Assembly (NCBI RefSeq): GCF_010389155.1
Contig: NC_057764.1
Location: forward strand, 4,154,001-4,218,000
Direction of reading: 5' to 3'
Length of the DNA stretch: 64,000 bases
Source of the DNA: Erigeron canadensis
Lineage: Eukaryota > Streptophyta > Magnoliopsida > Asterales > Asteraceae
Within the stretch, counting starts at the first letter, position 1. Every line of letters begins with the position of its first letter. The notes below the pieces were generated by a model. It was given only the letters and a program-made list of their open reading frames with translations, made no database searches and was not told where the DNA came from. Of the stretch, positions 1 through 17,332 are shown in pieces. A program made the position numbers and the translations under genes.

Positions 1-609
1 CTTTTTAACCCCTTAATATTTCTATTATTTAACTTTTACTCCACATCAAAGTTTTCATTTTCATTTTCGTGTACGTCTTACGTTCATGTTACATTTAATT
101 CATTAATATAGTTATTGTTTATGTTTTTACACATCTTAATACTCTTTTACATTATTTTTATTGTATTGCTACATGTTTAGCTATTTTTTTAATGAAAGTT
201 TTCATCTTTTAACTTGTATCCCAAATTAAAATTTCCGTTTTCATTTTTATTGACACTAAATTTTTGGGTTCTCATGTTTTCATTATACAATTTGCACACA
301 ATTATTGTTTTACTTTTAAAAATTCGATTTTTTGATTACTTTCTTTCGTTTTTATACATATATATAACGTTTTAAAAATATAATAATTTTCATTATGCTT
401 ACGTTACATTCATGAAAAATTTAAAGCATTAATATAATTGTTGTTTATGTTTTTGTACGACTTATTATTCCTTTACTATATTTTTAATGTTATTGCTAGA
501 TAGTTAGTTGTCATTATTAAAGTTTGGTTTCGAATGTTTGACATAAATTTGCCAAAACATTATTGTATAAAAAATGTTCTCCGCGGCAACGTGCGGAATC
601 AATAACTAG
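1..609 (+). mobile_element. Helitron, 3' part (truncated by window edge)
   Basis: A Helitron-type 3' end is visible: a short GC-rich hairpin at 581-596 (CCGC/GCGG stem) followed about ten bases later by CTAG at 606-609 and a T, the expected target base. The upstream sequence is AT-rich and contains two diverged copies of a roughly 100-base unit (about 82-180 and 400-510). It resembles the reverse complement of 34979-35592, so both belong to one family. The 5' end lies outside the window. Confidence 0.6.
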
Positions 610-1151
610 TATATATTGTTTGTGTATGAAATATTTGGAAGCAAATGTATATCAGAAAATTTATAACTATGGTATGTCTTACATTTTTTTATATAAATAT
701 GTCATGTCTCGACTTGAAGAGAATCGCTTGATTTTGAAAAGGTATGAATGTTACAAAAATTGAGGTTGAGAAACTCGTGACTTAGTTTCAGAAGAGAGTA
801 GGAGAGTCAGGAGTTTTTGGAAACTCAGATCAGAATCCCTTCCCATAACCTCATTTTTATGGTTAAATAAGAAATTTAGTTTATGTGTTCTACTTATTTC
901 TTAGCTGGGAAAATGATCTAGCTACTTAGATTGGACTCAAAGCTAATTTCATCGCAGATCTCTTAGTCCATATGTGATTTTGAACCAATTTTGGTTGTTA
1001 TATCTAATCACCATGTCATATTAACATCGATACACTTTTCTTACAAATTACTTATAATTTTTTTTTAACACTAAAAAAGAAATTTTATTGATATGAATAA
1101 CTTATAATTATATTCACAATAATAACATATCCATTTTTCTTGCAAACATTT
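610..1151. other. intergenic, nothing recognised
   Basis: AT-rich sequence between two transposons. No convincing coding region or repeat was found. Confidence 0.5.
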
Positions 1152-1160
1152 AATTAAATA

Positions 1161-1592
1161 GGGTTAAATCCATAAAAAGGTAACCTATTTACACGAATTT
1201 TCTATTAAAGGTAACCTATTTTGTTTACGTCTATTTAAAGGATCCAATTTTCAGAAAAATCCTAATAAAGGGTATCTCGTTAGTTTTTGACAGACGGAAC
1301 TCGTTAAGTGCCACATCATCGATGCCACATCATCAGTTTTGCTGACGTGACACTTGACTTTGATTGGTCAAAGTCAAGTCAAGTCAAGTGCCACGTAAAA
1401 GTCAAAGTGTCACGTCAGCAAACTGATGACGTGACATCGATGACGTGGCTCTTAACGAGCTCCGTCTATCAAAAACTAACGAGATACCCTTTATTCTTTT
1501 GAAAATAGGATCCTTTAAATAGACGAAAACAAAATAGGTTACCTTTAATAGGAAATTCATGTAAATAGGTTACCTTTTTATGAATTTTTCCC
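1161..1592. mobile_element. Mutator-type foldback MITE
   Basis: The two halves are long inverted repeats of each other: the first about 85 bases (GGGTTAAATCCATAAAAAGG...) return in reverse complement at the right end, and an inner GC-richer part (1300-1460) is also palindromic. It is flanked by near-identical 9-base direct repeats, AATTAAATA (1152-1160) and AGTTAAATA (1593-1601). Long terminal inverted repeats plus a 9-base target duplication are the mark of Mutator-like elements. It has no coding capacity. Confidence 0.8.
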
Positions 1593-2082
1593 AGTTAAAT
1601 ACACACAGACATCATATTATCCCACAACCACAACCTCAACGCCAAAATTAATATAATATTGTTTTACATCAACTTAATTGTTTTAACTATCAATCATCGT
1701 ATATTATGTATGTATCGTTTTTTTTTTATTATCTTCCATGTGACATATTAAATCCTAAATTTTATCCTAATGATGATGATTGTAACACCCCAATATTTTA
1801 AAGGTAAATAAAATTAACCCTTATTGTAGTTTGACATTAAAATAGTTTCCTAGTATTTTGTTTTGAGATATAGGGTTAATTTAGTTTGAACTTTAGTGGC
1901 TAGCGGGTATAATACCCTTTTGTTTTGGAAGAAAAACGTGGCAATATAAGGGAAGCCAGCCATGTGTATTCCTGTCATCAACTCCACTAACACAAATCCA
2001 TTTCCAAATTTCAATCCTTGCTTCTCAAATCTTCCAAATTCTTCTAGCAAAGTTTTGTGTGTGATCTTCCTCCATAAAATTC

Positions 2083-2269
2083 GGATAGAGATTCTCTAAA
2101 GTTGTTTTCATTTTCATAGGTGAAGTTGAGAATATCTTGACCTTTGGATTAAAACCAAAGGTCAAGATTCAAATATGGTTTCTGAATATTGACCTTTGAT
2201 TTTAATTCAATGGTCTAGATACCAACTTTACCTATGAAGTTGGGTTTTAACTTTAGAGGATCTCAATCC
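2083..2269. mobile_element. Mutator-type MITE, copy 1
   Basis: 187 bases with terminal inverted repeats GGATAGAGATTCTCTAAAG / CTTTAGAGGATCTCAATCC and a perfect 9-base target duplication ATAAAATTC at 2074-2082 and 2270-2278. Inserted in the solo LTR. A second family member is at 27792-27973. Confidence 0.85.
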
Positions 2270-2857
2270 ATAAAATTCACCCAATTTAATTCATCTAATT
2301 AAAAATCAAATCAAGGGTTTTGAATGTGGCTTGGTGTGGGTTTAATTCCACAAGAAGAAAAGAGAGGAATTTGGAGTTTCAATTCATTTAGTCTTGTCAT
2401 TACTTGAAGGTAAGAATTTAACCTAGAAATCATTGTTATAATTAATTATGGTTCTTACCTATGAAATTTGAGAGTTTTGTTATTTGAGGAATTATAATGA
2501 AGAACCCTAGTGAATTTAAATGAGAAATTGGGGGTTAATGCAAATGAGTATTTTGATGATGAAAAAACCCCATGATCATAATACTGTATTTTGATGTTTG
2601 GCTAATGATTGTTGATATAAAATTTTATTATAAAAAAGGTTTTGAAATGCATTATGTATCTAAACACTCTAATGGCTTGGTTATTTGTGAATTGGGTTTA
2701 TTAAAAGATAAAGAGTTAGAGTTATAGAACTTACGTGATATATGAATTTGTTTAGGTGGTGGAGAAGATTGTGTAATTGTACCTAGTAGTCAAGTAGAGC
2801 CTAATAGCCAAAAATTAAGGTAAGTGTATATGCATATGATCATGTTCTTGTTAATAG

Positions 2858-3035
2858 AGGTCATAGGTGGGTAAATTCCTATGACCCATATGTTTGTTGA
2901 TTAAGAAAGCTAGTAGGTGGGTAAATTCCTATTAGCATATTTGATGTTTGATTATGAAAGTTAGTAGGTGGTTAAATTCCTACTAGCATAGTTGTTTGAT
3001 AAAGACTAGCAGGTGAGTAGAGTTCTACTAGCACT
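2858..3035. repeat. tandem array inside the solo LTR
   Basis: Four diverged copies of a unit of about 50 bases, each containing a form of TAGTAGGTGGGTAAATTCCT followed by its partial inverse, so each unit can form a small hairpin. Confidence 0.7.
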
Positions 3036-4010
3036 ATCCATGACCATGTTGAAAATGATTTGTGATGATTTTGTGTTTTTGATAGGTATGAATGAAATGA
3101 CTATCAAAAGATAGGCTATATATGTTGCTTTGATATTTTGGTAACTTGATTTTGATTATATGTATATGCATTCACTAAGCGCGTTTTGCTTATATTTTAG
3201 TAGTTTAACATTTTATAGGTGAAGGCAGTTCTCGAGGAAAGGAAACGGCTAAGTAGAAGTTGGCTATAGTGCAAAGCTTTTGAGTATGATATGTTGCTAT
3301 GTAGTTATCTTTGGTGTTTAGTTGACCCAATGACCCACATGCTCCCAAGTGCCCAAATTTATCCTTAAACATGTCTCTTGTTGTCATAAGCATTTGTTGT
3401 TCAAATGTATTGTAATTGGGTTGTTCGATTTTTAAAACTCAAGTGGGTAGTATGGTATGGTAAATAGTCAAACGCTTCATATGTCATTTTGATGTAATAT
3501 GGGTAATACTAAACATTTGTTATGGTCATTTTGTTCTACATGGATTAATGATTTAAATGTAAGTGTTTTGGTGATTTTTGGTTTGAAGATGGTTATGTTT
3601 TGAAATGGTATAAGTGTTTGAATTCAAATGATAGTGAATTTATGATTTAGTTTGTGCAGTAAGAGTACAAACGCAGACACGGCTGACCGTGCTCAGCGTC
3701 TGCAGTATTTTGTTTTAATGTTCAGATTTCTGAGAGCACGGGCGCAAAGCATGGTCGACTGTGCTTGCGGCCGCAGTTCTTCTGTTCTCGAGCAAAAAAA
3801 TTTCGAGCTTCGTTTGACGTTTCTAAGGTCCGATACTTCTAAAATATGTTTATATTAAAGGTTCCAATTGTTATTTTTAATTCAAATTTGATTACTTTTA
3901 TTTTTGTTGAAAATTTGTAAAATTTTTCTAAGTATAAGGTTGATCCAAAATATTCGATTTTAAAGGTATATTTTTGTGATACTTTTGTTATAATAATTTT
4001 GGGCGTTATA

Positions 4011-4645
4011 GTGACAATGATTGATATTAATTAAAATTCACGTGCTAATCTATCAACTGAATTATCTATCAATCATAATACATTATCAATACAAATTTAA
4101 ACACCTCTACCACCACTACTTTCTTTGTCTACAACCTCCCTCTTTCCGCCACCATCAACGATCTTAAAGAACCTAGTATAATACCAAAATATCGTCATTT
4201 TCAAAGGCTTTGTCAAGCTTGACTATGCAAAATATGTACGCTTTCCTAATCTAAGTCTACATTCACAAATAAGTCTCTTTCAACACACATTTGTTTTCTT
4301 CTTTCTAAAGGACCAAATATATCTCTAATAAAACTTGAAAGACCATTTATGTAACATTCTAGACTGTTCCAACAAGGTTTGACTCTTCAAGCTCACCAAA
4401 TTCCATTTTCATTTCCTCAAATATATCTATATCTATATATCTATATCTATATATATATCTATATCTATATATACCTTTATATAACGAAGCAAGTTCTTGT
4501 AATTACAGTACAGTGGGCGGAGGTATCATTTCTAATCTTAATTTTATATTTTAATTTTTAATAAAATAAAATATATGAAGATCGTTATCTTTGAAAGTAA
4601 TAATTAAAAAAATAAAGATATCATTAATGTCAAGGAACCCGTGGC

Positions 4646-4678
<33 letters not shown>

Positions 4679-4823
4679 TTTCCAATGATCACTTGTACAG
4701 ATATTATGCAGGCCCCTGCATAAATATTTTACTGTGTGCTGTTTTTTTCTTTTTATATTTTGAAGAATTATATATATATATAAAGTTAAAAGAAAGTGTG
4801 TATTTGAATTACAGTTGTAAATT
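4011..4823 (+). promoter_or_regulatory. upstream region of the cysteine synthase gene
   Basis: Holds the presumed promoter and 5' UTR. Two simple repeats are present: a TATCTA-type run at about 4418-4474 and an AT run at about 4651-4678. The bases before the start codon read like a splice acceptor (TTGAATTACAG, ending near 4815), so a 5' UTR intron is possible. No specific transcription-factor site was recognised. Confidence 0.35.
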
Positions 4824-9649
<4,826 letters not shown>

Positions 9650-10735
9650 ACGAGGGGAGATATTGGCTTTTTTTCTGCCTACCAAGAGAATCCATGTCAA
9701 CTTATTTGAAGTTAATCTGTAATTGATGTTGTTTTTCTTTTCATGGCTTTTTGCAACATGATGTTCTCAAAGGTTATATCATGTCTATGATCTCCTTTTT
9801 TTCTAAAATAGCCTATCCTTAGATGTTAATGGTAATTACAAATAAATTGATTTGAAGTACTCATGAAGGAACAGTATGTGGAGTTGGAATGTTGGATGTT
9901 ATAGTCTCAACAACCAGGCCTCGAAGAGTTTCCATTTTCAATGTGTCTTGTGCTTATGTTGAACCAAAAGAATGCAATTTTTTTTCCTACCTATAAGTTG
10001 TGGGTTGTAGTTTTATGGTGGACATTCCGTAAATGTTTATGGAATTGTTTGGATCTATATTAGGAAATAACATGTGTGCTAGTAGCAACACCTATGTTAG
10101 GTCTCCCTCCTTACAAATCCTTGTACGTGTAATAAACTTCCGGATAGAGAACAGAGAGTTTTTTTCTAGGGGATTCCTTACCGTCTCAAAATATTAACAC
10201 CTCAATCCAAGTGGTTGATATAATGATATGAGTTACCAATTGGCTTTAATATTTGAGGAGATTATGGTTATGAAAAACTTGAGAGTTTGTGTTGGATCAT
10301 GTGGTTTTACATTTGTCCTCGGTTCATGTGGTTTCCTCTAACATGAAGTAGGTTTCTTACTTGTCGGGAGTGGAGATGATCAGATAGGTTAAGGGTCAGT
10401 TAGTGATTTCAATTTGACGTTCAAAAATACATAGATTAAATTGATTTTAGCATTCATTATAATTTTAGTATTCCTAATAGTTAGACAATTTTACAAAAAC
10501 TCATCTTTCAGTTTGATTTGTGGTGTTATTCTTTTCGAATAAAAAAAAATCGCATTACAAATTGTATTCACTATTGTTACATTTTTTCCGATGAAACAAA
10601 AAGTATTAACAAAAGAGAAAAAGAAGAACTAAAACGAAAGTTAAAAGACAATTTGTTTGTTTACATGTATGGTGAGAGGGTGAAAAATCAATCATTTCAT
10701 ATATTTAATTGTAAGTTTGTTGTAGGCTGGATTTT
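9650..10735. other. 3' UTR of the cysteine synthase gene and intergenic DNA
   Basis: The first few hundred bases are presumably the 3' UTR. The rest shows no coding region or recognisable repeat. Confidence 0.5.
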
Positions 10736-10985
10736 GTTCCCACATCGGCCAGCGTAGGAAAAGTGGGTGGGGAGTGTGAAGAATAAATAAGGATGGGTGA
10801 GTAATGTAATAGAGATTAACCCGTCCTGTCAGGGTGAGGGGCGACCTGTCAATGATCGAATAGAGACGGTGGGTCGTGCCAACACCAAGACTAACGAACA
10901 CAAAACCTAATAAGGCGAGTAAGCCTGCTCTACTTTAGGTGGGCTTGCCCGTCAATTTTTGGATGCCCCTTCAAATGGGCTCAAC
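10736..10985 (+). ncRNA. candidate structured non-coding RNA with snRNA-like promoter
   Basis: TTCCCACATCG at 10737-10747 matches the plant upstream sequence element of small nuclear RNA genes (RTCCCACATCG) in ten of eleven bases. A TATA-like ATAAATAA follows about 35 bases later, the spacing used for polymerase II snRNA genes. The next roughly 170 bases are GC-richer than the surroundings and can form hairpins, for example the arms around 10912-10926 and 10940-10955. I could not match it to U1-U6, U3, 7SL or an MRP/P RNA. A decayed miniature LTR element carrying the same CCCACATCGG motif is an equal alternative. Confidence 0.3.
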
Positions 10986-11338
10986 AATTATTATTTCAAC
11001 ACTAGCTTTTCGTTTTCAATTTTTTTTTAATAAATAAAATATATATTTTCTCACTTTCATCAAAGCTTCTTCCATTTTTTAACTAGGGGAACATAAGTTT
11101 TTTATTTCCTCATCTTATATATTTTATTTTATTTATTGATAATTACAATTAATTTTTTGGAACAATAGATTTTATATCATATCAAAATACCACAAATGCT
11201 TGAAGAGGACTCAACCAAGCAAGGAAAAAAATAATAATAAATTATTTTAAACATCAAATGATTTATGTTGCCAATGATATTCTTAATCTATAAATGTCAT
11301 CGAAATGTAAGTCATCATAGAACGTATACGCATAAATA
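10986..11338. other. intergenic, nothing recognised
   Basis: AT-rich, no feature supported. Confidence 0.5.
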
Positions 11339-11577
11339 CTACTCCGTCCCAATTTAAATGTCATAGTTTGACATTTTGGGTCTTTCTTGTTTTACTGTGA
11401 CCGTCTAGATTTTTATTTATATTATGTATACTTGATATAATATATATGAATCAATTAGGTTTTAAATGTATTTTATAATCATATAATTTTCACCAAGTAT
11501 TATTAAACACACATAATAATATTAATGGTCAAAATTGCGAAAGATTGACTTGGACATTTAAATTGGGACGGAGGGAG
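11339..11577. mobile_element. Stowaway-type MITE (Tc1/Mariner)
   Basis: Terminal inverted repeats match the well-known Stowaway consensus CTCCCTCCGTCCCAA; the left copy reads ACTCCGTCCCAATTTAAATG and has lost a few bases, the right copy is complete (GGGACGGAGGGAG). It is flanked by TA dinucleotides (11337-11338 and 11578-11579). About 240 bases with no coding capacity. Confidence 0.9.
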
Positions 11578-12363
11578 TAGTATAAAATTATTCTAAAAAA
11601 GTAATTGGATGAGAACCCTTTGATCTCATGGACCATTTTGTACCCTTTAATCTCACTAGTGTATAGATGAATCTCAGCAACTCAATAATCTCCTGATATT
11701 TCAAGTTTGCGTTTAGTAAAACTTGAACCCAGAAAATCTCTTAGGAACCGGAGGCTGGTGAGCTAATAGTGTGTATACACGAGACTAAAATTTATAATAA
11801 AGTTAGAGCGTTTGTATTGGTGCTGGGGTAGTCATCGTCGAAGCTTATGATGTCGGTGGTGGTGTTAACCATTACAAGGCCGGCATTCAACTTTGGGGTC
11901 GTCCATCAGGTATGGGTGCATCAACGTCGTATGGGTGTATTGACGTCGGAGGTTTGGGTGTATCGAGAGGAGCTTTGGGTCGTCCAATATTTACAATTCT
12001 TTCAAAATAAGTTTTTTTATTGCCTTTCTTTCCCCATGTCTAAGGAAACATATATTCATACGTCTTCTAATGAATTGACCAGAATTGGAGATGAACAAGC
12101 TTTATTTGTATATTTCAGAACAAATAACAAACCAAGCTTTGAGATACAATTTATTTGATATATATTTATAAGATGATTCAAGTGTATACACTAATACACT
12201 ATATTAAATTGAATAAACAACCACTAATTAACATATCATATGGTGAACAAAACAATTCTGGTAAATAGATTATAATTTGATCAAGAAACATTCCAATGCT
12301 ATACAAGGTTGATGGTGTGTTCATCTTGCAAAGTTGTGTATTTATATATTATAAGAGTACTAA
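11578..12363. other. intergenic, nothing recognised
   Basis: A short GC-richer patch with repeated GGGTG/TCG words at 11880-11990 is the only irregularity. Confidence 0.4.
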
Positions 12364-12753
12364 TTAAGCAAATACAACATTATGGCTGATATTACCAGGC
12401 TTTCTATAAAAGGAAACATTAGAATTACTTCTGTTTGGAGCAGGATGAGCTAGCACAGGAAGTCCCCATTGAGAAGTGAACACAATGGCCGGATACGAAC
12501 CATCCACCTTCAGCCTATTCAACATGTCACAACATATGCTCAACGTTCTCCTTATCGGCATCATTGCCATCCAAAAACTCCTCCACTTGAGTTTTCGTGA
12601 CGTCATTAACCTAAACCCCTTAAATCTTCTATTCACTTTCTTCATCGTTCCACCCTTTTTAGGCGTCCCCGCGGGCTTCTTACCCATAGTTAGCTTCTTG
12701 TAGCCATTGTTTTGATATTTTTCGACCAATTCATGAAAGCCCATATTTTTCAA
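12364..12753 (-). CDS. small basic plant protein, function unknown
   Basis: Single-exon reading frame of 129 residues. The N-terminal third is lysine-rich and glycine-containing (MGKKPAGTPKKGGTMKK), followed by an arginine-rich stretch and a conserved-looking core with YPAIVFTSQWGLPVLAHP. That core resembles a plant-specific family of small uncharacterised proteins I have seen in other eudicots, from memory only. A TATA-rich stretch (about 12795-12810) lies roughly 50 bases upstream on this strand, fitting a real promoter. There is no signal peptide or membrane span. No function is proposed. Evidence for it being a gene: length, composition unlike the AT-rich surroundings, and the recognisable core. 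Confidence 0.7.
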   Translation of the reverse strand: MKNMGFHELVEKYQNNGYKKLTMGKKPAGTPKKGGTMKKVNRRFKGFRLMTSRKLKWRSFWMAMMPIRRTLSICCDMLNRLKVDGSYPAIVFTSQWGLPVLAHPAPNRSNSNVSFYRKPGNISHNVVFA

Positions 12754-15065
12754 CTACAATAGCATATACTATACTCTAGTCTTGTTGAAACATGCTTATA
12801 TATATATAGAATAGTCCCATAAGTATATATATTGGTAATACATAATTAGAGTAGGTTTGATTCCTAAAGCACATGGCTACCTTCTTTAACTAATTTGTTC
12901 AATTTAGTATTAGCCAAACTGTTTTCAGATCGATGATTATGACTTTAAGATTTGTAATTTACAATGTGTCCATTTTTGGACTGTTTAGAAAATGTTACCA
13001 ACTGCTTCTGGTTCACTTGTCTTTATTTAGATTATTAGTCTAGCTATAATAAGAGTGGGATGAATATGAATATTACAACTAGAAATGATTGGAAGGCATG
13101 TGGCTAGAGAATATTAAAGCAGAATGTTGACTGAGTTTGCAACTTGGTCAAGCCACAAGTAATACTGATTCAATGTAGATTTGTGTGGATCATATCCAAC
13201 ACAAATGAAACAGTATTTAAAGAAAATACATGATGATTAGTGATTAAATGTAATGAAATGTAACACAGTTTTCGTTTTTTATGGGTTTTGGGTCTTAATA
13301 CCTTGACGGTATATAAAGAGAGTTAAAATGTAGACAGTTTTACTAAGATAGTGAGGCTGTCTCAACTTTTATCTAAATGGTAGAAAATGATCTCCAACTT
13401 TTATATGGAGTGAATTATTGAAGTGTTAACCACTCCTTTATAGACCTTTATAATGATTTCTTGCGTTTTTACTTTTAAAAGTTTTAAACACGTATAGTAT
13501 AATATTTTTACTTAATACCACTATCATATTTTAACCTATACCTTTAATGTGAAACTCCTTTAACATTAATTTATTTAACGTAAATTACTTAATTACTCGT
13601 CGCCGGTATTGCCATTACTAGTCATCCCACCACCACCGGGTGACAACTCCATCACTACACCGTCGCCTCCAACACCACCGTAACACTGTGTGGATTATAT
13701 CTTTCAAATAATATTTTAAAATTTGTGGATTTAAATGTATTTAACATTATAATTATAAAAAAACTAAGGGACTAAGGTAAAATTAACTGCATACAAATAT
13801 GACATATACATTATGTAGTAAATTCTGAAAAAAAAATATATTTATATAGGAAAATTCTAGATTGACAATGTAATAACACTTTTAGGGCTTATCAACATTA
13901 TCTAGACAAAAAATAAGCATAAATTTATAAATTAATAAACAGTTAAAAAATTCTATAGTTATTATATTATTACTTTATGTAGTTTCTCAAAAAAAGATCT
14001 AAAACTCTATGCTCTTTAATTTTATTTATTTTTTTTGGGTAATATGTTCGTTGTTTCTATGTTGTAAAAATAGGTACCGGGTGTAAGGTTGTATTCAATT
14101 AGAAGAATTGTTCTCAGTTTTTTGGAATACAAATTTATTTAATTCAATACTATCATTTATTATTGTGTTCATAAGAATCAATCTCTCAAAAGTTTTGACC
14201 ATATGTATATAACACAATCCACCAACCATATAAAAAGTTAAGTGACTCCATTAAAAAATTATCTTTCTAGCTTGTTTTGATACACGCATTCATCCATATC
14301 ACCATATGCACACAAAACGTTTTGATTAAAGAATACCAGTATCAATACTTTAAGGATCTTATTACGAGTATTTAGATTATTATAATCATGTGAGGTCCAA
14401 ACTCAAGACCAATAGTCAATAATTCACTAAATAATAATACGAATACTATGCCAGCATTTATATATCAAGACAACACAAGGGTTATTACTTATTAGAGTGG
14501 TTAGAAACATTGAATTAAAAGGATTCTGCCGTTAAAAAGATAGAAGAAAATTGTAAAAGGATTCTTTTTTTTTTCCTTCTAATTTTGAAAGGAAAGAAAG
14601 AAAGGACTGCTCACTATTTTTGTAGGTTTTTGAACCTCAATACCTCAACGGTGTATGAGGGAGGTTAAGATGTAGACAGACCTTAAATTTTGAAATAATT
14701 AACTACTAAACTGGAATTAAGACCAACATCGAATTTAAACTTTCAATTTGATACTACTAAAATAGCCAATATTGTGCTGGTTATAAGTTTGGAAAACTAG
14801 CTTCACCGCTGAATTGGGTAAACATATTTTTTAAATAGAGTTCCATGAAATTGAATAAGATTTTATTTACATAATAATTATAAAGAAAAAATGTTTATAC
14901 ATGAATAATTGTGTCTTTTCATGATGAGCTGTGTCTTTTAGTGAAAAATCAGAGTCATAAACGCTTCATTTTATTTTAGTGCGTCTAGTTAAATGAGTGT
15001 GTACTCCACACCCTCCTAACTCATAATTCGTAATTATGCTTAACCCAAAATCCCCTGGTCTTTTA
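12754..15065. other. intergenic with fragments of a dispersed repeat
   Basis: No gene seen. Two diverged copies of a short repeat (containing AATACCT..ACGGT..AT..GAG.GTTAA.ATGTAGACAG) lie at about 13295-13345 and 14635-14690; this motif looks like the end of a dispersed plant repeat, possibly a SINE. Confidence 0.4.
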
Positions 15066-15247
15066 GGTAGTGTTTATTTACGACTTAATAAACTCAATTA
15101 TGATTTAGTTAAAAAATCTTAATTCATTAAGTCATCAAAAGTGTTTGTTTTTTACTTAATAAACAAAAAAGCAACTGTATTGATTTAATCCGTACAGAGG
15201 TTATTTATCAATTCGTTCAATTATTGGTTAAAAAAACAAACAATCCC
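15066..15247. mobile_element. hAT-like MITE, copy 1
   Basis: Termini GGTAGTGTTTATTT and AAACAAACAATCCC are imperfect inverted repeats, and the interior matches 53350-53549 along its length (ACTTAAT, AAGTGTTTGTTTT, CAACTGTATTGA.TTAATCC). No clean target duplication here. Confidence 0.6.
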
Positions 15248-15600
15248 TTAGTCAATGACAAATACATAAAACGGACAATGACACTAAAATTAATAAATTT
15301 CTAACACAAACTCAAAACAAACTCACACATAATGACAATGTCGAATCGATTGAGTTTTTACTTATTACAATATGCATCATATTTGAGAATTTGGGTGTCT
15401 CTATGAACTGAACCTATTTTCCGTGTTTACTGTTTAGTGGAGATATGCACACACCAATTTCTCCGGTACATTTTTGTTCTACTTGATGTTATTACAAGTC
15501 ATGCGTGCATATTTGTTGTCAAGAGTATCCACTAGGTCAAGTCCAAGTTATTTAAGAGTATCTTTAAGTGAAATAGTTAATCTTTTTTACTTGTTCTGAT
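15248..15600. other. intergenic, nothing recognised
   Basis: No feature supported. Confidence 0.5.
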
Positions 15601-15893
15601 TGCTGTTTGCTAAGGATCATTTGCTGTTTCTACAGGCTCAGACTGCTGGTTGTGGAACTGCAAGTCCAGGTAGAGGGAAGTGATCTGTTTCCGAATCAAA
15701 CTTATATGGTAGACGGAGTTGATCTTCCAAAACCAGATGGATCAGCACTTAAGATATGGATCCGAAGTAATTAATGTCAAGTAGGTTTCTGGTTTGATTT
15801 GTTAGATAGGGCCTAAGGGTTTGATATTTGATTTAGCATCCAAGCATGTTTTTAATTGTCAATCTATGTTGCACTTTTTATACTGTTATGTGC

Positions 15894-16094
15894 TGATATA
15901 ATCGGAATTCAAAATAGAGAGAATTTGGGAGAGAAATTGATATTTGATATATGATATATGATACATCACTAACATTAGGCTTATAAGCCTTTGACTATTC
16001 AAATAAGAAAAATAACCGCTCCTTATTTTACAATACTAGTCCCTCAGCTATGAATTATGACACTTATTGACTAAAATGCATTATTTATGTAACA
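15894..16094 (-). repeat. 3' LTR of the chromovirus
   Basis: 201 bases, nearly identical to 20878-21072; differs by an extra ATATATG-type unit near 15950 and scattered substitutions. Confidence 0.9.
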
Positions 16095-17332
16095 ATACTT
16101 CCCCCTTGTAAGATTTTTGCCTCAAAAATCATAAGTAGGAAATCTGCATTTCATGTCATCCAGGAACTCCCATGAAGCGTCTTCTAATGGTAGTCCCTCC
16201 CAATGAACAAGCACTTGAACAACAACCTTACCCTTCCTCTTCACAATGTTCTTGTCAATCACAGCTCTGGGTTGCAACAAAAAACGAGGTCCAGTTGGCA
16301 GGGGAACACTCTATTGCAGAGAACCATTAGCCTTCTTAAAGAGTGACACATGGAATGTATGATGAATCTGTGCAGAATCTAGCAAATCCAATTGATAAGC
16401 CACATGTCCAATTTTCTTTAAAACCAGAAAAGGACCAAAATACTTTGGGGATAGCTTCCTATTATGATGAGCTCTGAGTGAATGTTGTGCAAAGGGATGC
16501 AACTTCACATAGACCCAATCTCCTTTCTTAAATTCTCTATCACTCCTCTTCCCATCTGCCAATTGCTTCATTCTACTTCTATTTGCTTCCAAATTAGCTT
16601 TCAGCTTCCTTATCATTGCTTCTCTATTTCTATGAATCTCCTCCACAACCATCACAGCAGTATCTCCAGGAATGTATGGAATATGGATATTGGGTTTAAC
16701 CCTATACAGTGCCTCATGAGGTGACATCTTAATGGCAGAGTGCCAAGAAGTATTATACCACCATTGTGCTAAAGGAATCCACTTTATCTACTGCAAAGGG
16801 TTGTCCATGCACATGGTTCTTAGGTAAGATTCCAAGCATCTATTGAGCACTTCAGTCTGCCCATCAGTTTGGGGATGATAGGCAGAAGAGATGGCTAAAT
16901 CCACACCTTGTAGCCTCATATATTCTTTCCAAAAATGACTCAAGAAAATAGGATCCCTATCACTCACAATTATAGAAGGACATCCATGCAACTTAAAGAT
17001 ATTATCAAGCACAACTTTAGCCACCGTGACTGCAGTATATGGGTGACTAAGTGGAATAAAATGCCAATATTTTGATAAGTTGTCCACCACCACCAGAACA
17101 GTATCCTTACCACTTACTTTTGGCAAACCAGACACAAAATCCATGGATATATCAGAAAATAGTGACTGTGGCACTGGCAAAGGCTGCAACAACCCAGGGT
17201 ATGGTACAGTTTCATACTTTGCCCTCTGACATATTGAACACTCTTTGATGAATTTATGGACATGTTTATGACACCGCTTCTAATAAAATAATTCCTTTAA
17301 CTTAGCCAATGTTGGAATGACCCAAGAATGCC

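Larger units (their letters stand above)
1781..4010. mobile_element. probable solo LTR
   Basis: Begins TGTAACACCC and ends GGGCGTTATA, the inverted terminal signature of a large class of plant LTRs. It is 2.23 kb long with no gag or pol coding. No clear 5-base target duplication is seen (ATGAT before, GTGAC after), so the call rests on the termini and the lack of internal genes. It contains a MITE (2083-2269) and a short tandem array (2858-3035). It could instead be one end of a longer degraded element. Confidence 0.5.

Noticed and set aside
11847..12158. 103-codon open frame
   Set aside because: Composition looks random, with no family resemblance and no splice or promoter context.
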